From contig NZ_JABUNR010000011.1 in NCBI RefSeq assembly GCF_013343715.1, forward strand, positions 62,001 through 126,000: 64,000 nucleotides of DNA, read 5' to 3'. Both the position numbers and the translations under genes were made by a program. The notes beneath the pieces were generated by a model that worked only from the letters and a program-made list of their open reading frames with translations, did no database searches and was not told the DNA's origin. Below are positions 35,539-44,380 of this stretch, in pieces. The stretch comes from Mesobacillus harenae. GTDB taxonomy: Bacteria; Bacillota; Bacilli; Bacillales; Cytobacillaceae. Numbering within the stretch: the stretch's first letter is position 1; each line of letters starts with the position of its first letter.

Positions 35539-36534
35539 GTGAAAAGAATACTGATTAAGGCACTAACTAACTTTAGAGAAGAAAGTGGTGGAGCACTAGT
35601 TCTTGTGGCTATTTCAATGGTTGCATTGCTTGGCTTCACTGCTATTGTAATAGATGCTGGAAGATTATTTATCACAAAAAGCCAATTGCAAAATGCTTTA
35701 GATGCAGGAGTCCTAGGCGGTGCACAAGGACTTTTGGTGAGCACGGCACACGCTGAGTCAATCGCTATAGAAATAGCGGATAAAAATGGATATGTTCTGG
35801 AAAATAGTGAAGTTAAAGCGGAGACAAAACAATATATAGAAGCAAAAAAAACAGTTACAGTTCCTATGACCTTTGCCAAAATCATAAATATTCCAACTGC
35901 CTCAGTTACGGCTAAAGCCAAGGCAATTGTCGCTCCGTTAAAGAAAGCAAGAGGAATTGCTCCGATTGCAATTTCTAAGGACTTAATACCCGAGGGGCCA
36001 GATGGAACCAATTTATTGTGTACAAAGGAGATTTTGACAGATGAAGAAAAACAGAATCAACCGAACTCAGGGCAACATAGCCCAGGGAATTGTGGGTTTC
36101 TAAGCCTTACCGGGGCAGAAGGTGAACAAATAAATTTAAAAGAAGCGTTATTAAACGGAGGAACATACTCAACGGATGATGAACCGTTAACCACCAAGCC
36201 AGGAGGCATCACGCAGGCTAAAGGGCCTATAGATGAATTAATTAAGATGGATGAATCAGCTGGAAGAACTCACTGTGAGGATTACACAACGGCTGATAAT
36301 TCATGTAAGAGAGTGATATATGTTGTAGTAATTGACTCCTGGGATGGCATTAATGGCACAAAGCAGGTTGATGTAGTTGGCTTCGCTGCATACTGGATAG
36401 AAGGTTATGATTTCACGGGACAAGACAAATATCTTAAAGGCAGAATCATTGATACTATTTCACCTGGCGAGATAGAAGAGATGATTGGTGAATGGGACGA
36501 TAACCTTCTTTATGGTGTTACTCTCTCTGAATAA
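35539..36534 (+). CDS. tadG: TadG-like pilus assembly protein
   Basis: A 331-residue protein with a GTG start directly after the tadE stop. The N-terminus (residues 15-65) is the TadG-like domain: ESGGALVLVAISMVALLGFTA, one membrane helix, and DAGRLFITKSQLQNALDAGVLGG. The remaining exported part (about 70-331) has paired cysteines (CTKE...CGFL; HCEDY...SCKR) that could form disulfides. No von Willebrand domain is evident, so it is shorter than proteobacterial TadG. Confidence 0.82.
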   Translation: MKRILIKALTNFREESGGALVLVAISMVALLGFTAIVIDAGRLFITKSQLQNALDAGVLGGAQGLLVSTAHAESIAIEIADKNGYVLENSEVKAETKQYIEAKKTVTVPMTFAKIINIPTASVTAKAKAIVAPLKKARGIAPIAISKDLIPEGPDGTNLLCTKEILTDEEKQNQPNSGQHSPGNCGFLSLTGAEGEQINLKEALLNGGTYSTDDEPLTTKPGGITQAKGPIDELIKMDESAGRTHCEDYTTADNSCKRVIYVVVIDSWDGINGTKQVDVVGFAAYWIEGYDFTGQDKYLKGRIIDTISPGEIEEMIGEWDDNLLYGVTLSE

Positions 36535-36550
36535 AACAAAGGAGGTCAAC

Positions 36551-37150
36551 ATGAATACGAAAAAAATCTGGGTTTGGTCACTGGCACTGGGGATGATGGT
36601 AGCGGCCCTTACATATATTACTTTTTTTTCAAAACAGCCAGCGACTGTTGCTTCAAACGTACAGGTACAGGAGTTGGATAAGACGGATGAGCCGGTAGAA
36701 GAGGAAGAAGTGGAACCAGACTATACAAGAGAGATTCTCAATCCAATGGTTGAAATTAGCAAGGGAAAGAGAGCGATCTCAATTAACGTCGATGTTTCGC
36801 CTGGGGTTTCAGGCTACGTAGAACCTGAATCCAAAGTGGATGTTGTTGCTTATGAGTCAGTTAACGATGAAGAAAAAGATAAGGACTTTAAATCTGCAGT
36901 GCTTGTTCTTGAAAATGTAAAAGTCCTTGCATCAGGTATATCAGCAAATACAAAGGAGCAGGCACTGCTTTATCAGACGGTGACACTGGAAGTTACGCCT
37001 GAAGAGGGCTTGATGCTTAGTTTGGCATCAAAAGACAAAGATGGATTTTACTTGATGCTTAGAAATGATGAGGACACTGAAACTGGCAAACAAGGACTCA
37101 AGGAAACTCGTGAAATATTTAAAGAACGAAAGGAGAAGGAAGCAGAATGA
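36551..37150 (+). CDS. cpaB: CpaB/RcpC-like Flp pilus assembly protein
   Basis: A 199-residue protein with an N-terminal membrane helix (about 7-25), an acidic linker with DEPVEEEEVEPD, and an SAF/CpaB-like domain: RAISINVDVSPGVSGYVEPESKVDVVAYE then VTLEVTPEEGLMLSLASKDKDG. Without an outer membrane or secretin its role must differ from that in Gram-negatives, perhaps a wall-zone guide. AAAGGAGGTC precedes the ATG at 36551, which is chosen over a frame overlapping tadG. Confidence 0.85.
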   Translation: MNTKKIWVWSLALGMMVAALTYITFFSKQPATVASNVQVQELDKTDEPVEEEEVEPDYTREILNPMVEISKGKRAISINVDVSPGVSGYVEPESKVDVVAYESVNDEEKDKDFKSAVLVLENVKVLASGISANTKEQALLYQTVTLEVTPEEGLMLSLASKDKDGFYLMLRNDEDTETGKQGLKETREIFKERKEKEAE

Positions 37151-38334
37151 ATATAACATGGTTATATTTTTCCGATACAAACTCCCCTCCTGGTGATATT
37201 GAGACTTTTTTGGAAAGAAAACAGCAGTCTCTTATTAGCACAAATCAAGTGGAAAAGCTCAATGGCCTCCTAAGGGAGCTTGAGCAAACGGTCTTGTTTC
37301 TTAAAGCGAATTCAGTCTTCAATGTATATGAGCTATGCCAGGAGATTTCTATCTTACATCCGCAAACTTATATTATCCTGATTGTTCCGGATAATATGGA
37401 AAATATTAAAAAGGCCATGCATATGGGAGCCTCAGATATTCTTAGGGCATCTTTTATATTGGAGGAAATGCAAGAGGCGATCCTCCAAGCAAAAAAGTAC
37501 ATGCACCAACGTGCTGCCAAAAGCAGCATGCCATTCCAGAGTCTCCTCAAAGAAAAGAGCAGGGTCATCTCGATCTGCAACCCTAAAGGCGGAATTGGGC
37601 GGACATCAGTCGCAGTTAATTTAGCTGCGGCCTTTGCAAGGAACGGCAAAAAGGTTGCTATCATTGATGCAAATCTCCAGTTTGGGGATGTTGCGATGTA
37701 CTACAATCTAAAACCGAAACGCACAATTTATGAGTGGGTGAAAGAGGCTTATGGTCGCTCCAATTATACAATTGACCAGTATATGGCGATCCATGAAAGC
37801 AAAGTAGCAATCCTTGCGGCTCCTGCACGTCCTGAGTTTTTTGAGGGTATCACGGAAAATCATCTTAATGCAGCGATTGAGGAGGCAAAAAAACTATTCG
37901 ACGTGATCCTGATTGATACACCAAGCTATCTTTCCGAAATTCACGTTTGCTGTCTTGAACAATCAGATGAAATTTTGTTGCTTACTACAAATGAGATCTC
38001 CGTTGGGAGGATTACAAAGCTTTATTTGGAAACCTTAGAAACGCTTAATTTAAAGGACAGCGTGAAGCTGATAATTAATAAACAAGCGAAAAACAAAGGG
38101 CTGGAGATAAAGAAGTTAGAGGAAATTCTTGATACCAAGGTTTATGCTGCACTGCCAGATCAAGAAAGTGTGGCGGCTGCTTCTATTGCGATGGGCTCAC
38201 CGTTTATTCTATCAAATCCTCGCAGTCACCTGGGGAAAGCAATCTGGCAGCTGACCGAGAAGCTTCATATCAAAGAGGAACAAGCTGCTGCGCCAAGAAA
38301 AAAGGAAAAACGCTGGTTTTTAGTCAGCAAATGA
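37147..38334 (+). CDS. cpaE: CpaE/TadZ-like ATPase, pilus localisation
   Basis: A 395-residue protein with a divergent receiver-like N-terminal domain (about 1-125) and a MinD/ParA ATPase domain. The deviant Walker A is PKGGIGRTSVAVNLA near residue 145 and VAIIDANLQFGD and VILIDTPSYLS follow. TadZ proteins place the pilus machine in the cell. Its ATG overlaps the cpaB stop (ATGA). Confidence 0.88.
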   Translation: MNITWLYFSDTNSPPGDIETFLERKQQSLISTNQVEKLNGLLRELEQTVLFLKANSVFNVYELCQEISILHPQTYIILIVPDNMENIKKAMHMGASDILRASFILEEMQEAILQAKKYMHQRAAKSSMPFQSLLKEKSRVISICNPKGGIGRTSVAVNLAAAFARNGKKVAIIDANLQFGDVAMYYNLKPKRTIYEWVKEAYGRSNYTIDQYMAIHESKVAILAAPARPEFFEGITENHLNAAIEEAKKLFDVILIDTPSYLSEIHVCCLEQSDEILLLTTNEISVGRITKLYLETLETLNLKDSVKLIINKQAKNKGLEIKKLEEILDTKVYAALPDQESVAAASIAMGSPFILSNPRSHLGKAIWQLTEKLHIKEEQAAAPRKKEKRWFLVSK

Positions 38335-38347
38335 AGGGGGACTGAAC

Positions 38348-39685
38348 TTGTCGCTATTTAATCGTAATAGGGAACCCAACCGTACACAGGAAACAGAGAG
38401 TAACAACCATGCTATTGCTGTTAAATCAAAAGAATCCACCGAAATAGAGTCCAATCTTCATAGTTACCTTCTTGAGGAATTGAAAAAATATCCTGGACAG
38501 ACATTAGAGGAAGAAAATAAGAAGATTGAGGAACTCGGCCAATCCTTTTTAGAAGAAGAAGGAAGCCGGTTGACGTTTGAAGAAAAGAAAGAAGTTCTGC
38601 GGTATATAAAAGATGAACTATTAGCTTTTGGGCCGATTACTCCTTTGTTAGAGGATAACGCGATCAGTGAAGTAATGGTGAACGGATTCCAAGAGATTTA
38701 TTATGAAAAAAACGGCAAGATCCTAAGAAGCAGTATTACGTTCCATGACGATCAGCATGTGCTGCGAGTGATTGAAAAAATTGTCGCGCCAATTGGCCGG
38801 CGAGTGGATGAAAGTTCTCCGATGGTGGATGCGCGCTTGCCTGATGGCTCCCGTGTTAATGCGATTATTCCTCCCCTAGCATTAAAGGGCCCAAGTTTAA
38901 CGATCCGGAAGTTTTCAGATAAACCCTTTACAATCCACGACCTGGTTCGTTTCGGTACAGTTAGTTCTGACATGGCTGAATTCCTTGATGTTTGTGTAAA
39001 GTCTAAACTTAATATTTTTATCAGTGGAGGTACAGGCTCAGGTAAAACTTCTACGCTTAATGTCCTATCCTCTTTTATTCCTAATAGTGAACGTATTATT
39101 ACCATTGAAGATGCTGCAGAGCTGAAGCTAAATCAGGATCACATTGTTTCATTGGAATCCCGCCCGCCAAATATTGAGGGGAAGGGACAAATTTCAATCC
39201 GGGATTTGACACGAAATGCTTTGCGGATGCGGCCAGATCGAATTGTCGTCGGAGAGGTTCGGGGGGCAGAAGCCCTTGATATGCTACAAGCGATGAATAC
39301 AGGCCATGATGGCAGTCTTAGCACCGGCCATGCCAACTCACCAAGAGATATGCTATCCCGTCTAGAAACGATGGTGCTGATGTCGGGATTCGATTTGCCG
39401 GTTCGGGCTATTAGGGAACAAATCGCAAGTGCTATTGATGTGATTGTCCAACAGGCACGGATGAGGGATGGTACTCGAAAAATTACTCATGTAACCGAAG
39501 TTCTTGGGATGGAAGGAGATACGATTGTGCTTCAAGATATCTTTGTTTTTCAGGAGTCGGTTATTTCGGAAGAAGGAAAAATTGAAGGCCGTTATATCTC
39601 AACAGGGATTCGTCCTCGTTTTGCAGATAAGCTTGAGCTAAATGGCTATAAGATACCTGCTTCCTGGTTTGCGGGGGAGTGGTAA
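38348..39685 (+). CDS. cpaF: CpaF/TadA secretion ATPase
   Basis: A 445-residue type II/IV secretion hexameric ATPase. It has Walker A SGGTGSGKTSTLN near residue 229, Asp box TIEDAAELKL, Walker B PDRIVVGEVRGAEALDML and the His box GSLSTGHANSPRDML. It powers both extension and retraction in Tad systems studied so far. The start is TTG at 38348 with AAGGGGGAC upstream, 13 bp after cpaE. Confidence 0.93.
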   Translation: MSLFNRNREPNRTQETESNNHAIAVKSKESTEIESNLHSYLLEELKKYPGQTLEEENKKIEELGQSFLEEEGSRLTFEEKKEVLRYIKDELLAFGPITPLLEDNAISEVMVNGFQEIYYEKNGKILRSSITFHDDQHVLRVIEKIVAPIGRRVDESSPMVDARLPDGSRVNAIIPPLALKGPSLTIRKFSDKPFTIHDLVRFGTVSSDMAEFLDVCVKSKLNIFISGGTGSGKTSTLNVLSSFIPNSERIITIEDAAELKLNQDHIVSLESRPPNIEGKGQISIRDLTRNALRMRPDRIVVGEVRGAEALDMLQAMNTGHDGSLSTGHANSPRDMLSRLETMVLMSGFDLPVRAIREQIASAIDVIVQQARMRDGTRKITHVTEVLGMEGDTIVLQDIFVFQESVISEEGKIEGRYISTGIRPRFADKLELNGYKIPASWFAGEW

Positions 39686-39686
39686 T

Positions 39687-40649
39687 ATGGACGGCATATT
39701 GGAAATAGCCCTTGTTTTTATCGGATCTACTCTCCTCATTTACATGTTTATTGCAGAGTATCTGAAAAAGAAGAAACATGAAGACCGAGTAGAAAAATTC
39801 CTACCCAAAGTGATTATGGAAGAAATCGATACTGAAAAAGTAAAGAAGGATAGTGTTTTCAAGAGCTTCTTTCAAAAGATGTCTGAAGCTCTTAGGGAAG
39901 TTCAATTCAGCAAACGAACTGAAAGGCTGTTGTTGGAAGCCGGAAGTTCATTAAAGCCAGAGGAGTTTTTTGTCTTTAGGGCTTTTCTAGCAATAGGTGC
40001 CGGTATGCTATTCTCCCTCATGGGGTTTTCATGGTACATAGGGATTTTATGCGCAGTTATTGGGTTTGCTATTCCACAATTTTATATGAAACGGAAAAGG
40101 AAAAAACGACTGGAGCTTCTGTCCCATCAGCTTATTGATTTACTTGGGATGATGGCCAATTCAATGAGAGCTGGATTTAGCTTTTTGCAAGCCATGCAGC
40201 TTGTTGGAAATGAAGTTCCTGATCCGTTAGGTCCTGCGTTTGAGCGGGTCGTCCGTCAGACAGGACTTGGGATTCCGCTTGACGAGGTATTACAAGAGAT
40301 GGTCGATCGTCTCCCGAATAAAGAGCTTGAGGTTGTTGTCCGTGCGATCCTTGCCCAGCGTAAAAGTGGGGGAAATTTGGCTGTCCTCCTTGAAACAATG
40401 GAAGAAACAGTTAGGGGCCGAATCAGGATTCTTGAAGAGTTAAACACTTTGACCGCTCAAGGGAAGATGTCCTCATATATTATTACTTTCCTGCCGGTCG
40501 GCCTTGCCCTTTATTTATCATTCTTTGGCGGTGACTACTTCCAACCTATGCTGGAACACCCTTTGGGATGGGCCTTGATTTTCGTGAGTGCTATTTCTGT
40601 TATCCTTGGATGGTTTTTTATCCAAAAAATCATCAAAATTGAGGTGTAA
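39687..40649 (+). CDS. tadB: TadB inner-membrane platform protein
   Basis: A 320-residue type II secretion F-domain protein. Helices lie near residues 5-22, 95-130 and 255-315; the F-domain LIDLLGMMANSMRAGFSFLQAMQLVGNE-like region is central. The ATG at 39687 is one base past the cpaF stop, with GGGGGAGTGG before it. It forms the membrane platform with TadC. Confidence 0.9.
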   Translation: MDGILEIALVFIGSTLLIYMFIAEYLKKKKHEDRVEKFLPKVIMEEIDTEKVKKDSVFKSFFQKMSEALREVQFSKRTERLLLEAGSSLKPEEFFVFRAFLAIGAGMLFSLMGFSWYIGILCAVIGFAIPQFYMKRKRKKRLELLSHQLIDLLGMMANSMRAGFSFLQAMQLVGNEVPDPLGPAFERVVRQTGLGIPLDEVLQEMVDRLPNKELEVVVRAILAQRKSGGNLAVLLETMEETVRGRIRILEELNTLTAQGKMSSYIITFLPVGLALYLSFFGGDYFQPMLEHPLGWALIFVSAISVILGWFFIQKIIKIEV

Positions 40650-40652
40650 ACC

Positions 40653-41585
40653 ATGCTAAATATCATTCTTTTATTCTTAACGGCAGGATTTTTCAGCTTG
40701 GTTTTTGCGGGGATCTTATTCAGTATATTTAATCGACAGATTGCGTTCAATACCCGTGTTAACCAGACTTTTGGGCAGCCAGGTAAACATGCCAGTTCTG
40801 AAGCACCTAAAGAGGTGAGAAAAAGTATATCCTCAACTATTATTCAGAGGTACTGGCAGAGGGGAACACAATATCTTAATAAGAAGCTCTCTAAATCAGA
40901 GAAAAAGAGACTGGAAGTTTTGCTCCGGGATGCAGGCTACCCATTTAAGTCAGCAATAGATTTTCGGCTATCCCAGCTGGTTCTTGGAGCAGGCGGCAGT
41001 TTATTGATGTTATTTTTAATTGTTCCAGTTATAGAAAATAAATCAATGGGTTGGCTGCTTACTGCGACGGTTGGCTTGTTATTTTTTAGATATCCCGTGT
41101 TTAATCTAGGAAAAAGAAAGACAGCAAGAATTAAGGAAATAAACAAAGGAATGGCTGATTTCTTTGATACGGTCAACCTCTTGCTAGAAGCTGGAATGGG
41201 GCTGGACCTAGCACTATCCGATGTATCGAGAAAAATGACTGGGCCACTATCTGATGAGTTCCTCCAAACCTTAGAAGATATGAAGCTTGGCATGACACGA
41301 AGGGAAGCCTTTTACGAGCTTAAAAAGCGAGTTCCATCAGATTCCTTCCAAAGTGTAATCAGTTCTTTGATTCAGGCGGATCAGCTTGGAATTGGGATGG
41401 CAAAGGTATTAGGGAACCTGACCAAGAGAATTAGGGAACAAAGGCGTGAGGCTGCCAGAGAACAGGCAATGAAGGCACCAGTCAAAATGTTATTCCCAAT
41501 GGTATTCTTTATCTTTCCGTCACTGTTTATCGTGATTTTGGGGCCACTAGTTATTCATCTAGTTACGAAAGGCCTAGGGGGATAA
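40653..41585 (+). CDS. tadC: TadC inner-membrane platform protein
   Basis: A 310-residue F-domain protein paralogous to TadB, with MADFFDTVNLLLEAGMGLDLALSDVS as the central segment and a hydrophobic C-terminus. It starts three bases after tadB and closes the nine-gene tad operon. A terminator follows directly. Confidence 0.9.
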   Translation: MLNIILLFLTAGFFSLVFAGILFSIFNRQIAFNTRVNQTFGQPGKHASSEAPKEVRKSISSTIIQRYWQRGTQYLNKKLSKSEKKRLEVLLRDAGYPFKSAIDFRLSQLVLGAGGSLLMLFLIVPVIENKSMGWLLTATVGLLFFRYPVFNLGKRKTARIKEINKGMADFFDTVNLLLEAGMGLDLALSDVSRKMTGPLSDEFLQTLEDMKLGMTRREAFYELKKRVPSDSFQSVISSLIQADQLGIGMAKVLGNLTKRIREQRREAAREQAMKAPVKMLFPMVFFIFPSLFIVILGPLVIHLVTKGLGG

Positions 41586-41596
41586 AATTTAATAAC

Positions 41597-41628
41597 AAAA
41601 CCTTGTTCTTAATAACAAGGTTTTTGTT
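41597..41628 (+). terminator. Terminator of the tad operon
   Basis: AAAACCTTGTT pairs with AACAAGGTTTT, followed by a T-rich tail. Confidence 0.85.
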
Positions 41629-41636
41629 TGGTTGTC

Positions 41637-41770
41637 TTGTTCTTTATAAAACACATAAAAATCGATTAAAATGATATATATTACCAAAACGTTCTCTTTA
41701 GTGAAAACAACCCCTTGTTTTATTCGTTATATAGGTTATACTAGATTTAACAATTCTATATAAAGAACAA
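41637..41770. promoter_or_regulatory. SinR-like half-site cluster upstream of the LPXTG gene
   Basis: A perfect 12-bp inverted repeat TTGTTCTTTATA (41637-41648) / TATAAAGAACAA (41759-41770) brackets the promoter region, with GTTCTCT at 41691-41697 between. All three contain GTTCTYT, the published half-site for the biofilm repressor SinR. The last copy abuts the ribosome site AAGGAGG. The second and third sites also fit GTTC-N8-GAAC with one mismatch, linking them to the cluster before the pilin gene. Confidence 0.6.
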
Positions 41771-41782
41771 AAGGAGGTTATT

Positions 41783-43075
41783 ATGAGAACGATTACTTAC
41801 AGTAAAAGGAGAAAGGTCAGAAAGAAAAGGTTCCATCTGTTTTCAGGTATGACTCTATTATTTCTGGTCTTCTCTCATGTTTTCGGTCCCGCGAATATAG
41901 TAAAGGCAGAGGGATCGGAGTGGGATAAGAGTGGTCTAAAGTTTATTAACCAGTTTAATAATGGTGATGGGAGTATCAGTGCCATTGTCCAAAATGATGG
42001 TGACGCTGCTATGGAAGGAGAAGCAGACTATCTAGTATATTGGTCCGAAACAGGGAATCCAAAACAGGGACAAGCTGTTGATGGATCAGCGGGAAAGATT
42101 GAGCCTCTTCAGCCAGGTGCAATTTTTACGCTAAAGTTCACCCCGAAAAAATCAGGTAACTACAAATTCAAGGCATATCAAAGGTCTGGCCATGAAGGAA
42201 CCGGCGAGCTTTGGAGCGAAACTATTGAATTTACTCTATCTGATCCTGAAACTCCGACTGATCCAGAGGAACCAACTGACCCAGAGGAACCAACTGATCC
42301 AGAAGCACCAACTGATCCAGAGGAACCAACTAATCCTGAGGAACCAACTGATCCAGAGGAACCAACTGATCCAGAGGAACCAACTGATCCAGAGGAACCA
42401 ACTGATCCAGAGGAACCAACGGACCCAGAAGACCCAACAGACCCAGAAGAACCAACAGACCCAGAAGAACCAACAGAGCCAGAGGAACCAACGGACCCAG
42501 AGGAACCAACAGACCCAGAAGACCCAACTAACCCAGAGAATCCAACCGATCCAAAAGATCCGACGAATCCAGAGAATCCAACCGATCCAGAAGACCCAAC
42601 TAACCCAGAGAATCCAACCGACCCAGAAGATCCGACGAATCCAGAGAATCCAACAGACCCAGAAGACCCAACCAATCCAGAGAATCCAACAACCCCAGAA
42701 AACCCAACTGATCCAGAAGATCCGACCGGCCCAGAGAATCCAACAACCCCAGAAAATCCAACTGATCCAGAAGATCCGACAAACCCAGAGAATCCAACAA
42801 CCCCAGTAAAACCAACTAAGCCAGAAGATCCAACTAATCCGAGTGGACCGATCGAGCCAACAAATCCTAAAGACCCAGCCAAACCTAATCCTGAAAAAAC
42901 GCCTGTTGTAAAGCCTGTGGTTAAACCAGCTGTGAAGGTTACGCCTGCCGCCAAGACCCTGCCTGAAACAGGTGAAGCAGATCCATCAATCTTTTACACA
43001 GCAGGCCTTATGACAATTGTAGCTGGAATGATTCTATTAGGGATCCAGAGAAATAGACGGAGAGTTAATCATTAG
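41783..43075 (+). CDS. LPXTG wall-anchored protein with TapA-like domain and Pro-rich repeat stalk
   Basis: A 430-residue surface protein. Residues 1-43 are a long signal peptide; about 48-150 form a beta-rich domain whose order (SAIVQNDGDAAMEG, GNPKQGQAVDG, SGNYKFKAYQRSG, ELWSETIEF) recalls the TasA-fibre anchor TapA of B. subtilis. Residues about 153-355 are hexapeptide repeats (DPEEPT, then DPEDPTNPENPT), an acidic rigid stalk. The C-terminus has LPETG at 393-397, a hydrophobic helix and RNRRR, the sortase sorting signal. Its own class D sortase is the next gene. AAAGGAGG precedes the ATG. The TapA resemblance is from memory and needs a profile search; a generic adhesin is the alternative. 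Confidence 0.8.
   Translation: MRTITYSKRRKVRKKRFHLFSGMTLLFLVFSHVFGPANIVKAEGSEWDKSGLKFINQFNNGDGSISAIVQNDGDAAMEGEADYLVYWSETGNPKQGQAVDGSAGKIEPLQPGAIFTLKFTPKKSGNYKFKAYQRSGHEGTGELWSETIEFTLSDPETPTDPEEPTDPEEPTDPEAPTDPEEPTNPEEPTDPEEPTDPEEPTDPEEPTDPEEPTDPEDPTDPEEPTDPEEPTEPEEPTDPEEPTDPEDPTNPENPTDPKDPTNPENPTDPEDPTNPENPTDPEDPTNPENPTDPEDPTNPENPTTPENPTDPEDPTGPENPTTPENPTDPEDPTNPENPTTPVKPTKPEDPTNPSGPIEPTNPKDPAKPNPEKTPVVKPVVKPAVKVTPAAKTLPETGEADPSIFYTAGLMTIVAGMILLGIQRNRRRVNH
42241..42850 (+). repeat. 18-bp coding tandem repeats of the stalk
   Basis: In-frame 18-bp units encode DPEEPT (first half) and a 36-bp higher-order unit encodes DPEDPTNPENPT (second half). Near-identity of neighbouring units, with synonymous changes between clusters, points to recent expansion by slippage or unequal exchange. 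Long open frames on other strands through this stretch are a by-product of the repeats. Confidence 0.9.
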
Positions 43076-43101
43076 GGGGAGATGCTCTCCCTCTTTTTTT
43101 T
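43074..43101 (+). terminator. Hairpin between the LPXTG gene and sortase
   Basis: GGGGAGA-TGC-TCTCCC followed by eight T. It may limit sortase to a fraction of LPXTG transcripts. Confidence 0.75.
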
Positions 43102-43116
43102 AGGAGAGGATTTTAT

Positions 43117-43740
43117 ATGAAAGCTATTGCTTTGTCTTTGTTGTTGATTGGAAGCGGAATTATGCTTTATCCAACAATAAGCGATTATTATGGTGCAAAC
43201 CAGCAAAAACAATTGCTAGATTCATTTAAGGCACATGCACAAAATGATCAGGAAAATGTAAAACGAGAGTACAGTCAGTTAAATAGAACATTTAATGGGC
43301 AAACTTCTAATGAGATTCAGGACGTAACGACGTCATCTGCAATAGGAATTATTGAAATAGATAAAATTGATTTGCAGGTTCCGATTGTGGAGGGGGTTAC
43401 CCAGTCTGATCTTAAATTTGCTGCAGGATATATGCCCGGAACTTCCAAAATAGGGGAACAAGGCAATGCAGCGATTGCGGCACATAGAAGTTTTACCTAT
43501 GGCGAATTATTTAACCGCTTAGATGAGCTCGGTCCAGATGATCACATCTCCATCTCTTTACCATCAAAAGACCTTACATACAAGGTGACAGATAAATTCC
43601 TCGTAAAGCCTGAAGACCTCTCAGTTTTAGCTCCAGAACAAAATGAATCAGTGATTACACTAATAACATGTCATCCCATGAAGAACCCCACACATAGATT
43701 AATTGTAAAGGCAGTCCTTGATAAACAGCAGAATTCTTAA
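43117..43740 (+). CDS. srtD: Class D sortase
   Basis: A 207-residue transpeptidase with one N-terminal membrane helix (about 4-22) and a sortase domain (about 75-205). The catalytic triad is His123 (AAHRS), Cys185 (TLITC) and Arg194 (THR). Domain layout and TLITC fit class D sortases of bacilli. It lies 41 bp after the LPXTG gene, which is the obvious substrate. TAGGAGAGG precedes the ATG. Confidence 0.92.
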   Translation: MKAIALSLLLIGSGIMLYPTISDYYGANQQKQLLDSFKAHAQNDQENVKREYSQLNRTFNGQTSNEIQDVTTSSAIGIIEIDKIDLQVPIVEGVTQSDLKFAAGYMPGTSKIGEQGNAAIAAHRSFTYGELFNRLDELGPDDHISISLPSKDLTYKVTDKFLVKPEDLSVLAPEQNESVITLITCHPMKNPTHRLIVKAVLDKQQNS

Positions 43741-43836
43741 GTCAAACCGAATGAACAACATGTTTAGAAAAATGGCCTAATGTAAATGAAGTAAAAGAGG
43801 AGAAAACCTGAATCAATAAATTTTAAGGAGAAGCTT

Positions 43837-44130
43837 ATGATCTTTCTGTTCCATTATTTATCGACCTTAAACATTGTGGATGCTGTTCTCACCTTTGTCG
43901 GTTTGGAGAACGCTTTGATTGAAGAAGCCAACCCTTTAATGAGCCAGATCTATAGCGAACACCCTTTTCTCTTTATTTTTGTAAAGCTGTCTCTTTCGTT
44001 TTTATTGTATTTGTTTATTATCTATAAAAAAGTGCCCAATTCCAAAGTAACAAAAGGATTGACAGTCATAGCCTCTGTTTTTTACACTATTACCTTCATT
44101 GTTCACTGTATATGGATCACATTGCTATAA
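43837..44130 (+). CDS. Small membrane protein (DUF5658-like)
   Basis: A 97-residue protein with three predicted helices. LNIVDAVLTFVGL...EEANPLM is the conserved core of the DUF5658 family. AAGGAGAAG precedes the ATG. It may be transcribed with the sortase, 96 bp upstream, but no function is known. Confidence 0.75.
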   Translation: MIFLFHYLSTLNIVDAVLTFVGLENALIEEANPLMSQIYSEHPFLFIFVKLSLSFLLYLFIIYKKVPNSKVTKGLTVIASVFYTITFIVHCIWITLL

Positions 44131-44314
44131 TATAAGCTAAGCCGCTTTCCAGGAGAGGCGGCCTTAGTATTGAAAGAACGTATATTGTGATATAAAACGT
44201 AGATTTGAATTAAACAAAACTTAGCCCAGCCTTCAATCTTACCGCCTCGATGACCGTCCCAACGGACTTGTTAAAAATAAAAATACAATTTTCAGTATTT
44301 TCACAATAAATGTG

Positions 44315-44346
44315 TTGCAAACTCGATATGAAAACGATATTATAAT
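44315..44346 (+). promoter_or_regulatory. Probable promoter of the tetR-type gene
   Basis: TTGCAA at 44315 and TATTAT/TATAAT around 44339-44346. The operator at 44346-44369 starts at the -10 box, so a bound repressor would block initiation. Confidence 0.6.
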
Positions 44347-44369
44347 AGTACCGATACGTACTAGTACAA
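44346..44369. promoter_or_regulatory. TetR-type operator, copy 1 (autoregulatory)
   Basis: TAGTACCGATACGTACTAGT followed by ACAA, a near-palindrome centred on TACGTA. It matches the site at 45090-45113 in 22 of 24 bases. Confidence 0.8.
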
Positions 44370-44380
44370 CGGTGGAATGG

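Noticed and set aside
42241..42850. Regular short repeats resembling a CRISPR-like array
   Set aside because: Units are contiguous, in frame and without unique spacers; they encode the Pro-rich stalk.
42178..42954. Long minus-strand frame of Gly-Ser-Val repeats and other open frames opposite the LPXTG gene
   Set aside because: They are produced by the stop-free 18-bp coding repeat on the plus strand; no ribosome site or realistic protein composition.
44142..44166. CTAAGCCGC / GGCGGCCTTAG hairpin after the DUF5658-like gene
   Set aside because: Stem is plausible but there is no T-tract on either strand; not listed as a terminator.
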